Shown here piece after piece: positions 48,101-58,676 of a stretch of 64,000 nucleotides of DNA. Position 1 is the first letter of the stretch. Every line of letters begins with the position of its first letter. The position numbers and the translations under genes are program-made. This DNA is from Mesostigma viride (lineage: Eukaryota > Streptophyta > Mesostigmatophyceae > Mesostigmatales > Mesostigmataceae), in contig RPFO01000072.1 in the NCBI GenBank assembly GCA_009746045.1, forward strand, positions 528,105-592,104, given 5' to 3'. Under the pieces are notes generated by a model, which was not told where the DNA came from, did not search any database, and saw only the letters and a list, made by a program, of their open reading frames with translations.

Positions 48101-51100
48101 GAAAGGGAGATAAGTGGAAGAGGAGAAGAAAGGGAGATAAGTGGAAGAGGAGAAGAAAGGGAGATAAGTGGAAGAGGAGAAGAAAGGGAGATAAGTGGAA
48201 GAGGAGAAGAAAGGGAGATAAGTGGAAGAGGAGAAGAAAGGGAGATAAGTGGAAGAGGAGAAGAAAGGGAGATAAGTGGAAGAGGAGAAGAAAGGGAGAT
48301 AAGTGGAAGGGGAGAAGAAAGGGAGATAAGTGGAAGAGGAGAAGAAAGGGAGATAAGTGGAAGAGGAGAAGAAAGGGAGATAAGTGGAAGAGGAGAAGAA
48401 AGGGAGATAAGTGGAAGAGGAGAAGAAAGGGAGATAAGTGGAAGAGGAGAAGAAAGGGAGATAAGCGGAAGAGGAGAAGAAAGGGAGATAAGTGGAAGAG
48501 GAGAAGAAAGGGAGATAAGTGGAAGAGGAGAAGAAAGGGAGATAAGTGGAAGGGGAGAAGAAAGGGAGATAAGTGGAAGAGGAGAAGAAAGGGAGATAAG
48601 TGGAAGAGGAGAAGAAAGGGAGATAAGTGGAAGAGGAGAAGAAAGGGAGATAAGTGGAAGAGGAGAAGAAAGGGAGATAAGTGGAAGAGGAGAAGAAAGG
48701 GAGATAAGTGGAAGAGGAGAAGAAAGGGAGATAAGTGGAAGAGGAGAAGAAAGGGAGATAAGTGGAAGAGGAGAAGAAAGGGAGATAAGGCACTGCCCGA
48801 AAAGGGGGTTCAAGAAAGAAACAACAAACACTTGGCCATTGAATGATCTTGCAAAACAACCACTAACACGACGACGTGCAAGGATGGCATCACCACTATG
48901 ATGGGCAAAAGGTTTGGCGAATACAAAGAGAAGACGTGACCAGTAAATGGTAATAACGAGGGGCATCACGGTGGGATGGGGAGGGCACACCGGGGAGCAA
49001 CACCGACCACAACACACGCGATATCTTGCCAAGACACCAACACGCTCATGCACCCACACTTGCAACACACTAAACTCTCCGCTAATACCTAACGAATACC
49101 CAAGGGATACACCCCTAACGGGTACCCAAAAGATTACTGCCTAACGGATACTTAACCGGTACCCGATGCATAAACACCTAACCGGTACCCGATGCATAAA
49201 CACCTAATCGGTACCGGATGCATAAACACCTAACCGGTACCCAATGCATCAACACCTAACCGGTACCCGATGCACAAACACCTAACCGCTACCCGATGCA
49301 TCAACACCTAACCGGTGCCCAATGCATAAACACCTAACCGCTACCCGATGCATAAACACCTAACCGGTGCCCAATGCATAAACACCTAACGGGTACCCGA
49401 TGCATCAACACCTAACCGGTGCCCAATGCATAAACACCTAACGGGTACCCGATGCACAAACACCTAACCGCTACCCGATGCATCAACACCTAACCGGTGC
49501 CCAATGCATAAACACCTAACCGGTACCCGATGCATCAACACCTAACCGGTACCCAATGCATCAACACCTAACCGGTACCCGATGCACAAACACCTAACCG
49601 CTACCCGATGCATCAACACCTAACCGGTGCCCAATGCATAAACACCTAACCGCTACCCGATGCATCAACACCTAACCGGTGCCCAATGCATAAACACCTA
49701 ACGGGTACCCGATGCACAAACACCTAACCGCTACCCGATGCATCAACACCTAACCGGTGCCCAATGCATAAACACCTAACGGGTACCCGATGCACAAACA
49801 CCTAACCGCTACCCGATGCATCAACACCTAACCGGTGCCCAATGCATAAACACCTAACCGGTACCCAATGCATCAACACCTAACCGGTACCCAATGCATA
49901 AAGCAGTGACGGGCCCTCACATCACTCACACGATGCGGAACGCTCCACTCACCTGCACGATGCGGAACGCTCGCTTGGCCGAGGCCTTGGCATAGTCAAA
50001 GAACCTGCGCAGCCACAACGACCACCGCAGAACAACTCCCCTTCCATTCTCCACGTCAGTATGCCATGCAACATCAACCATAGGTAACTGGATTGTAAAA
50101 ATGTTGTGGTTGCCATGAACATCCTCTCCGCTAACTGAAAAGGAACCCATATGCAAGGAGCCACGACCACACAATCACGCCATGATTTTTGCGGCGATGT
50201 GTGGCCGTGACGGACCTTGGAGCCACCGGAGCAACTGATGCTCGTTCCGTGGCGAAGCTGGCGATACCCTTCCCGATGTTCACAGCCATGCGTGCCGCAA
50301 ACATAGTTCATGGAGGCCTTACCCTATGGATACCCTTCCCGATGTTCACAGCCATGCGTGCCGCAAACATAGTTCATGGAGGCCTCACCCTATGGATACC
50401 CTTCCCGATGTTCACAGCCATGCGTGCCGCAAACATAGTTCATGGAGGCCTTACCCTATGGATACCCTTCCCGATGTTCACAGCCATGCGTGCCGCAAAC
50501 ATAGTTCATGGAGGCCTTACCCTATGGATACCCTTCCCGATGTTCACAGCCATGCGTGCCGCAAACATAGTTCATGGAGGCCTTACCCTATGGATACCCT
50601 TCCCGATGTTCACAGCCATGCGTGCCGCAAACATAGTTCATGGAGGCCTTACCCTATGGATACCCTTCCCGATGTTCACAGCCATGCGTGCCGCAAACAT
50701 AGTTCATGGGGGCCTTACCCTATGGATACCCTTCCCGATGTTCACAGCCATGCGTGCCGCAAACATAGTTCATGGAGGCCTTACCCTATGGATACCCTTC
50801 CCGATGTTCACAGCCATGCGTGCCGCAAACATAGTTCATGGAGGCCTTACCCTATGGATACCCTTCCCGATGTTCACAGCCATGCGTGCCGCAAACATAG
50901 TTCATGGAGGCCTTACCCTATGGATACCCTTCCCGATGTTCACAGCCATGCGTGCCGCAAACATAGTTCATGGAGGCCTTACCCTATGGATACCCTTCCC
51001 GATGTTCACAGCCATGCGTGCCGCAAACATAGTTCATGGAGGCCTCCAATGGAAGACCCTCGGCGCACCGTGCCCACCGCCTTACAGCCCCACAAACGCG

Positions 51101-54100
51101 TTCGCTCCAATGTCCCCCCCACAAGCCCATCCACCAACAAAACCTGCTGCCTTACAGTCGCACTCTTACACTCTCCCCCTGAGTCTACTTACCTCATTAA
51201 ACCCCTATTATAAGCCAGCCCTCCCCCCCCAAACCCCACTCGTCTCTTGCCCGCCCGCCTACCCCCCCACTCACTTGACGGTCATGTCGTCCGCGCCAGA
51301 AATAACGATGGGCGCAGTGGGGTGGAAGTCTAGATCGTTCACAGGCTGGTGACCGCGCGGGCGGTGGTTGGCGCACCAAACAGCGCACCGCAGCCAAGGA
51401 AGGGAAAGGATTCAGAGGAACGCGGGCGGTGGTTGGCACACCAAACAGCACACCGCAGCCAAGGAAGGAAAAGGATTCAGAGGAACGCGGGCGGTGGTTG
51501 GCACACCAAACAGCACACCGCAGCCAAGGAAGGGAAAGGATTCAGAGGAACGCGGGCGGTGGTTGGCACACCAAACAGCACACCGCAGCCAAGGAAGGAA
51601 AAGGATTCAGAGGAACGCGGGCGGTGGTTGGCGCACCAAACAGCACACCGCAGCCAAGGAAGGGAAAGGATTCAGAGGAACGTGGGCGGTGGTTGGCGCA
51701 CCAAACAGCACACCGCAGCCAAGGAAGGGAAAAGATTCAGAGGAACGCGGGCGGTGGTTGGCACACCAAACAGCACACCACAGCCAAGGAAGGGAAAAGA
51801 TTCAGAGGAACGCGGGCGGTGGTTGGCACACCAAACAGCACACCGCAGCCAAGGAAGGAAAAAGATTCAGAGGAACGCGGGCGGTGGTTGGCACACCAAA
51901 CAGCACACCGCAGCCAAGGAAGGGAAAGGATTCAGAGGAACGCGGGCGGTGGTTGGCACACCAAACAGCACACCGCAGCCAAGGAAGGGAAAAGATTCAG
52001 AGGAACGCGGGCGGTGGTTGGCGCACCAAACAGCACACCGCAGCCAAGGAAGGGAAAGGATTCAGAGGAACGCGGGCGGTGGTTGGCACACCAAACAGCA
52101 CACCGCAGCCAAGGAAGGGAAAGGATTCAGAGGAACGCGGGCGGTGGTTGGCGCACCAAACAGCACACCGCAGCCAAGGAAGGGAAAAGATTCAGAGGAA
52201 CGCGGGCGGTGGTTGGCACACCAAACAGCACACCGCAGCCAAGGAAGGGAAAGGATTCAGAGGAACGCGGGCGGTGGTTGGCACACCAAACAGCACACCA
52301 CAGCCAAGGAAGGGAAAAGATTCAGAGGAACGCGGGCGGTGGTTGGCACACCAAACAGCACACCGCAGCCAAGGAAGGGAAAGGATTCAGAGGAACGCGG
52401 GCGGTGGTTGGCGCACCAAACAGCACACCGCGGCCAAGGAAGGAAAAGGATTCAGAGGAACGCGGGCGGTGGTTGGCACACCAAACAGCGCACCGCAGCC
52501 AAGGAAGGAAAAAGATTCAGAGGAACGCGGGCGGTGGTTGGCACACCAAACAGCACACCGCAGCCAAGGAAGGGAAAGGATTCAGAGGAACGCGGGCGGT
52601 GGTTGGCACACCAAACAGCACACCGCAGCCAAGGAAGGAAAAGGATTCAGAGGAACGCGGGCGGTGGTTGGCACACCAAACAGCACACCACAGCCAAGGA
52701 AGGGAAAGGATTCAGAGGAACGCGGGCGGTGGTTGGCACACCAAACAGCACACCACAGCCAAGGAAGGGAAAGGATTCAGAGGAACGCGGGCGGTGGTTG
52801 GCACACCAAACAGCACACCGCAGCCAAGGAAGGGAAAGGATTCAGAGGAACGCGGGCGGTGGTTGGCACACCAAACAGCACACCGCAGCCAAGGAAGGGA
52901 AAAGATTCAGAGGAACGCGGGCGTCGGGTGAATGGGACATGGTGACCCAAACACAGGAACATGCCAGCAGCAATAGGAATGGGAGGCATGGGGCGACCGA
53001 CACGCATGGTGGCCCACGCATCGAGGCACCAAGGCTATTATTGGCCAGGGATAGCTGGGTGTATACGCTCTATCGACAACTTTGCTTTACCAAATCATCA
53101 ATCGCCAGATTGACTGGCGTTGCCCGCCTTCGCCTTTCACGGTCTGGGGACAGTAACCATAACAAACCGTGGCACAGATCACGGCTATTACTGCGGATAC
53201 TTCTTATCTCAGTTTATCGCCGTGCCAGTGGTTGACCCTTCGCGGGTGCAAGGCCCGCAGGACACTTGGGATGTAAAACTGGACTCGGAGGAGTGCCTTG
53301 GGGTGCCAGTGGACAGCTTCTATCAAGCTGAGCGGACAGAGGCAGGCATTGAGCAAGTGCCTAATCATCTCGCAGTACCGGAAGCCCATGACATGCCATG
53401 TCGCCTTGAGGGTATAGAAGGTCCCAGGGGATACCAAAAATGGAACTCCTCCAAGACCAGTTTTATATGCCGAAACACGGTTATGCTGGACCTTGCACCT
53501 GCGAAAGATCACCCACCAGTCCTAACAATGAACCGAGGCAACGGTCGAATCTCTCACAGCGACAAGATTTGCAGAGTTGTCAACATGGTCTCCAGATCAT
53601 GCAATACCAGAGGGCCAAAGTGGGTTTGTTCCAACATCATTATGTGACCAGTATCCATTCATTCTATGAATAGGAGGGATAGGACCTGCCGGACCTCCCA
53701 TGGGGGCCAAGCAGACAATTGTTTCCCACACTTGCCTCCCCCTCCCCTCCCCCTCCCCCTCCCCCTCCCCTCCCCCTCCCCTCCCCCTCCCCTCCCCCTC
53801 CCCTCCCCTCCCCCTCCCCTCCCCTCCCTCCCCCTCCCCTCCCCCTCCCCTCCCCCTCCCTCCCTCCCCTCCCCCCCCTCCCCTCCCCTCCCCCTCCCCT
53901 CCCCTCCCCCTCCCCCTCCCCCTCCCTCCCCTCCCCCTCCCCCTCCCCCTCCCCTCCCCTCCGCCTCCCCTCCCCCTCCCCTCCCCCTCCCCCTCTCTGT
54001 CCCCCTCCCCCTCCCCCTCTCCGTCCCCCTCCTCCTCCCCCTGCCCATGTCCCCCTTAATCCCTCACCCACCTGCACGTGGTCATAAAACATGCGGACGA

Positions 54101-57100
54101 CAGGGGAGGCACGCGCCGCTGCATCCGACGGTTCAGGCGCGCCGCCTTTAGACCGCTGCTTCATCTTGCTGACCTGCAGTTGCAGTTGTGGTTATTTGTA
54201 CAATGTTAGGGTTGGTTCATTCGCCCTTGGCCGGTGATTCATCTTGCTGACCTGCACTTGCAGTTGATAGATTATTTGTACCATGGCATTCGTCGGTCAT
54301 TCATGCCATTGGGCGATTGGAGTTAAAAACATTTGGGAGAACCGGAATGTCACCAGACAGAACATCATTCTGCAGTAGTGGATTAACAGACAAGAAAAAG
54401 CCGGTGGAAATGAATCGTGGAATGAAGGCAGCAGGCAGACATCAAGCAACAAGATGCGGTTCATGTGGGCAGGATTTCCAGCTGAATAAAACTGGACAGG
54501 CAACGAAAGGAAAGTCCTGATATGCGTAGCGTATTAAACTTGACGCAAAAAGATGACATACAACGATGTCATAAAAGCCTCGACCACAGCAGCCTCGATC
54601 ACAACAGCCTCGACCACAGCAGCAGGCGCCAGCACCACGACGAAATGGGAACGCAAGTGGACACACGGAATGGACACAGAAATGGCCACACAAAACGGAC
54701 GAAGAGGCATTCCAACGGATGCATGCAGGCACTCGCTTTACCCCATCTCAAACCGAATGCTGCTTGTGCGCATGTGGCCCCAGGCTTGACCTGCAGCAGC
54801 TGCACCCACATTACACCTAGATTGCGCCCACAGTCCGACAACATGCAGTAATAGCATCCACACCCACCTGCAGCAGCCGCCCACAGCTGCTGCACTTGCA
54901 CCACCCACCTGCAGCAGCCGCACCGAGTTGTCGCTGTTGCCCGTCACCACGTACTGCCCATCGCGGCTGAAGGCGGCGCAGCGGCAGCCGGTCTGTGGTG
55001 CGGCGCAGCATGCCACAGGACCCAAGACACGGGATGGCATGAGACAAGTGGTTTGAGACAAGTGGTTTGAGACAAGTGGTTTGAGACAAGCATCAGCAGC
55101 CGCTGGTATGTGGGGAGGCAGTCATGCGGAATGAAGCATGACACACAAGCCCATGACGATGACATGACGACGACATCAAGTAAGTCAGGCGTGGGTACGA
55201 CAACAACAACATGAGCCATGGAGCCATGGGGCCTGATGCGTCCATGGGACATGTGCCCCCCAAGGGTGGCTGTGGACCGTGTGCCATGACGCACGGGACA
55301 AGGTAATTCCGAGGAAAGTGTCCGCAGCGCACATTATCGATGTGTGGTCAGCGAACCAGGGGTGTACGAACGTTGTAGGGTGGGACACCAGAGAAAATGA
55401 AAGGCCCCCGGGCGGGGAAGAAGAATAGCAGTTACCAGCACCACCTGATGCCCAGGGGTTATGCTCCCTGTGACAACCTGATGCCCAGGAGATGGCACGC
55501 AGGGTTGTCCGTTGCGACTGTGCGCGCCGTACTAGTGGGCCGGATGAGCATGGCAGGAGTGGCAATGAAGAGGACAACTATCAAGACGAGATATCTATCG
55601 AGGTCTCCCATGCTAACTTGTCAAGACACGATATCTATCGAGGTCTCCCATGCTAACTTGTCAAGACACGATATCTATCGAGGTCTCCCATGCTAACTTG
55701 TCCGAATCGGCAGCACTTGCTGAGGCAAATCTTGCGATGGGTGCGCACAGCAGAGCACGGCGCTACGGCGGGGGCATCCAAGACACTCCGACCCATGGCT
55801 ACGACGTTGGGCACCGGAATCCACCGAGATGCTGCGAACGAAATCAGCCGCTTCCTGCGTCAGCGTTGGCACATGTGTGGCAGTCTGACACATGCTTACA
55901 CGGGCATGCTTTCCTTTTGTGTGCAACCCTTCTCCTGACAACTGCAGGAGCTGGCATGCGCCTGTATTGAACACGTCAAACGTAGAGCGCCTTAATTCCA
56001 TCCGTCTCTCTCCCCACCCACCCACCCTCGCACAACCCCCCACCCCCACCCACCTTGGTGTCAGACACCACGCGCGAGGCCAGGGAGGGGAAGATGCGGG
56101 ACCGGGCGCCGCCCTGGTTAGAGCTGGGGGGCCGAGAAAGGGAGGAAGGAACAAAGGGGTCGAGGAAAATTATATGTATACATAGGAAATGGGATGAAGG
56201 GAATGGGGGCAGGTGCAAGGCAAAAGCCGGCGAAAAAAGCGAGGGCAGGCAGGCAGGTCGGCCGCCAGGCGGCCATGCGGTAGTGGGCAAGTAGACGTTG
56301 GGTGGGCACATGCGCAGACAGATGGGCAAGGGCGCCCGGACATACCATCGCTCCTTGCCTGGCCACCGCGGGGACAGGACGGCTTCTCTCACAACATTTC
56401 CCATTTGTTGAATGGGAGCAAACGGTCGGTCGACAAGAGAAACACCCATAATCCTTGACTATCAACCCTCGGCCATGTAGCCGCACACATCTCTCAGCTC
56501 CCAACCGCCCCCACCAAGGATGGCAGCAGCAACCCCCACAAAGCGCTACCCCATCCACCCACCCATGCTCATTCCTCCCCTCATGGCATGCATGCCACCC
56601 CAACATTTATCAGTCCTCACCTCCTCAGCTCGGGCGGGTTGCGGATCTCCTCGGCTGCGGTGAAGCTGACCCCCTCTGCGATGGCCATCGGCTTTGCGAG
56701 TGAGGAGCTGCCCTCAAACGCGAGGCCCTGCGGCGCGAGGTGGTCAGGGCCCGCGTTGAAGGCGCGTGATCAGGGGGTGTGCTCAGGTAGAGTGCGTGGT
56801 CAAGGCACGTGGGTATAGCGAGCATGGGCCGTGCGCATGTTTCACGTTGGGGAAACAGGGGCACCCGCATGGGATGTTTCGCGAACAGCCTGCCGTATAC
56901 CGCCCAACCCATGGTGTATCAGATACAAGGGCAGGCAAGGCAGCACGATGCACACACAATCTCCCTCAAAGGCAGGCGAGGCAGCACGATGCACACACAA
57001 CTCTCCCTCAGGAACATCAAGTTGACGCCCTTCTCTGACAGGGGCATAAAGTTGACACTGTTACATCAAAATTCTTCCATAGCTGACGCGAAAACAGGGA

Positions 57101-58676
57101 ACCCGAGGCAAGCAGAATGCAGCAGTGACGGACCTTGACAGTGGGCTGCGCTGTCAAGGAATATCGTTTCAGGGTTTGATGACCCAAGCTAGCCAGAATT
57201 CACGCCCGTGGCTTTCCAGAGAGCAATGTGTGTGTGTGTGTGTGCGAGTGCGAGTGCGAGTGCGAGTGCGAGTGCGAGTGCGAGTGCGAGTGCGAGTGCG
57301 AGTGCGAGTGCGAGTGCGAGTGCGAGTGCGAGTGCGAGTGCGAGTGCGAGTGCGAGTGCGAGTGCGAGTGCGAGTGCGAGTGCGAGTGCGAGTGCGAGTG
57401 CGAGTGCGAGTGCGAGTGCGAGTGCGAGTCCGAGCGCGAGTCCGAGCGCGAGAGCGAGCGCGAGAGTGAGTGAGTGAGTGAGTGAGTGAGTGAGTGAGTG
57501 AGTGAGTGAGTGAGTGAGTGAGTGAGTGAGTGAGTGAGTGAGTGAGTGAGTGAGTGAGTGAGTGAGTGAGTGAGTGAGTGAGTGAGTGAGTGAGTGAGTG
57601 AGTGAGTGAGTGAGTGAGTGAGTGAGTGAGTGAGTGAGTGAGTGAGTGAGTGAGTGAGTGAGTGAGTGAGTGAGTGAGTGAGTGAGTGAGTGAGTGAGTG
57701 AGTGAGTGAGTGAGTGTGAGTGAGTGGGTGAGTGGGTGAGTGGGTGGGTGGTGGGTGGGTGGGTGGGTGGGTGGGTGGGTGGGTGGTGGGTGGGTGGGTG
57801 GGTGGGTGGGTGGGTGGGTGGGTGGGTGGGTGGGTGGGTGGGTGGGTGGGTGGGTGGGTGGGTGGGTGGGTGGGTGGGTGGGTGGGTGGGTGGGTGGGTG
57901 GGTGGGTGGGTGGGTGGGTGGGTGGGTGGGTGGGTGGGTGGGTGGGTGGGTGGGCGGGCGGGCGGGCGGCGGCGGGCGGGCGGGCGGCGGGCGGGCGGCG
58001 GCGGGCGGCGGGGTGGGTGGGTGGGTGGGTGGGTGGGTGGGTGGGTGGGTGGTGGGTGGGTGGGTGGGTGGGTGGGTGGGTGGGTGGGTGGTGGGTGGGT
58101 GGTGGGTGGGTGGGGTGGGTGGTGGGTGGGTGGGGGTGGGTGGGTGGGTGGGTGGGTGGGTGGGTGGGTGGGTGGGTGGGTGGGTGGGTGGGTGGGTGGG
58201 TGGGTGGGTGGGTGGGTGGGTGAGTGAGTGAGTGAGTGAGTGAGTGAGTGTGCGTGTGCGTGTGTGTTTGTGTGTGTGTGTGTGAAGCACAAGCTGCAAC
58301 CAAGTAGAGGAACCGAATACGACACCGTACCTTGACAATCAGATCCAGCAGGCGGTCGGGTGCGATGTCAGACGTAGAGACAGGCGTCATTGTGGATTCT
58401 GCGACTTCCACCGCAGCCTGGTATTGCATCAAAGCAGCAGTGAAACGGACCAGGCAGGCAGCGAACTGCATTGAAAATTGCTACGACACACTGGTAGCAA
58501 GTGCATCATGCATGCTATAAAATATGAATAACCACCCTTGGATTAGAATAACTGAACACAGCTACCCAATTGGGTTATGGTGGCGACGATACCTGTCGGT
58601 GACCATCTCTGAGGAGCTGGGCCACCACGAGGGCGTACGCCTGTTGTCGCACCCATGGGTCAAAGCTCTTTTCCAT
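39149..58676 (-). CDS. CSTF1: CstF-50 (cleavage stimulation factor subunit 1), WD40 protein
   Basis: CstF-50 is part of the nuclear CstF complex that binds the GU-rich element and promotes mRNA 3'-end cleavage. Exons: 58593-58676 (ATG), 58331-58417, 56621-56727, 56054-56123, 54909-54992, 54072-54173, 51275-51345, 49953-50004, 44195-44252, 43116-43216, 42266-42465, 41522-41633, 40270-40326 and 39149-39328 (TGA). All phases agree; the sum of 1365 bases gives 454 residues (family about 430). The N-terminal dimerisation helix region (RQQAYALVVAQLLRDGHRQ, then AESTMTPVSTSDIAPDRLL) is followed by WD repeats: CRCAAFSRDGQYVVTGNSD, YDHVQPVNDLDFHPTAPIV, KFFDYAKASAKRAFRIVQ, VRSVSFHPSGDYFVAGTDH, VNSFQCFLPPNLQEQH, MYSSCSRDGCVRLWDGVSG, ACVTLWDLGTGKMVVAYTGAG and DDRTIRFWQ. 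The start of the 40270-40326 exon is the least certain boundary. Only 7% of the gene is exon; the introns carry most of the tandem arrays listed nearby. Confidence 0.95.
39510..39630. repeat. 32-bp tandem repeat, about 4 copies
   Basis: Units starting GTCAGCAAAGGTGGCAACCT, in the last CSTF1 intron. Confidence 0.85.
41735..41868. repeat. 30-bp tandem repeat, about 4 copies
   Basis: Units starting CCCACCAAGACAACGACAAG, in a CSTF1 intron (42265 to 41634). Confidence 0.85.
41945..42012. repeat. Short GCTTTCTTATGA repeat
   Basis: About five imperfect 12-bp copies flanked on each side by a CTTTCTGGAA...TTGA element; CSTF1 intron. Confidence 0.75.
42631..42950. repeat. Interstitial telomeric repeat composite (TTTAGGG blocks in a 68-bp unit)
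   Basis: Four blocks of TTTAGGG (5, 4, 4 and 4 copies at 42671, 42746, about 42814 and 42882) alternate with five copies of a 40-bp spacer (AAAAGGAAACGTACCCAAAG...). The unit is 68 bp. It lies in the CSTF1 intron between 42466 and 43115. Confidence 0.95.
44476..48790. repeat. 27-bp polypurine minisatellite, about 159 copies (4.3 kb)
   Basis: Units made of GGAAGAGGAGAAGAAAGGGA plus GATAAGT, with point variants (GACAAGT, AAGCGG, GAAGGGG) and two 24-bp short units at 46144 and 46492. Located in the 5.7-kb CSTF1 intron 44253-49952. Because the period is a multiple of three, open frames of over 1400 codons exist on both strands; these are artefacts. Confidence 0.98.
49140..49905. repeat. 26-bp minisatellite, about 29 copies
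   Basis: Units of CACCTAACCGGTACCCGATG plus CATAAA with alternations GGTACC/GGTGCC/GCTACC and TAAA/TCAA/CAAA. Same CSTF1 intron as the 27-bp array. Confidence 0.95.
49925..49972 (-). repeat. Duplicated exon end and donor at CSTF1 exon 8
   Basis: The 17-bp CACGATGCGGAACGCTC at 49956-49972 (exon) recurs at 49929-49945 in the intron, each followed (minus strand) by a GTGAG-type donor. Confidence 0.8.
50265..51045. repeat. 66-bp minisatellite, 12 nearly identical copies
   Basis: Units starting ATACCCTTCCCGATGTTCAC; only about two substitutions are seen among the full copies (near 50386 and 50709), indicating recent expansion. The period equals 22 codons and leaves + strand frames open. Intronic, antisense to CSTF1. 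Confidence 0.97.
51351..52922. repeat. 65-bp minisatellite, 24 copies
   Basis: Units containing GCGGTGGTTGGCACACCAAA and AGCCAAGGAAGGGAAAGGAT. The array starts 6 bases from the CSTF1 acceptor of the exon at 51345. Since 65 is not a multiple of three and the unit lacks stops on +, all three + frames are open through the array. Confidence 0.97.
53731..54047. repeat. CCCCTCC-type pyrimidine-rich repeat
   Basis: Irregular CCCTCC/CCCCTCC run ending 24 bases before the donor of the exon at 54072; CSTF1 intron. Confidence 0.95.
54160..54257 (-). repeat. Duplicated acceptor at CSTF1 exon 6
   Basis: The 19-bp TTCATCTTGCTGACCTGCA at the exon start (54160-54178) recurs at 54239-54257, 79 bases upstream in the intron, followed by a similar TTGCAGTTG...TTATTTGTAC flank. 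Confidence 0.85.
54861..54921 (-). repeat. Duplicated donor at CSTF1 exon 5
   Basis: The 20-bp CACCCACCTGCAGCAGCCGC occurs at 54902-54921 (exon end plus donor) and 54861-54880 (intron), 41 bases apart. Confidence 0.85.
55586..55705. repeat. 40-bp tandem repeat, 3 copies
   Basis: Units GACACGATATCTATCGAGGT plus CTCCCATGCTAACTTGTCAA, in the CSTF1 intron between 54993 and 56053. A small run of GAGACAAGTGGTTT copies lies at 55038-55086 in the same intron. Confidence 0.9.
57229..58282. repeat. Serial microsatellite: (GTGCGA)n, (GAGT)n, (GGGT)n, (GT)n
   Basis: GT run to 57243; GTGCGA hexamers to about 57428; a GAGCGC transition; (GAGT)n 57466-57715; (GGGT)n 57727-58220 with a GC-rich core at 57954-58010; then GAGT and GT again to 58282. 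All lie in the CSTF1 intron 56728-58330, ending 48 bases from the donor. Confidence 0.97.

Noticed and set aside
44002-49068. Open frames of 900-1688 codons on both strands
   Set aside because: They are produced by the 27-bp array, whose period is a multiple of three and which lacks stops; a CSTF1 exon (44195-44252) lies within the span.
50189-53235. Long + strand frames with 22-residue repeats and a 628-codon frame
   Set aside because: Frames through 66- and 65-bp arrays inside CSTF1 introns; the 65-bp array is open in all three + frames, which argues against coding selection.
57169-58471. Thr-His-Pro-Pro / Ser-Leu-Thr-His repeat proteins
   Set aside because: Translation of (GAGT)n and (GGGT)n; a CSTF1 exon (58331-58417) lies in the same span and explains the only conserved part.
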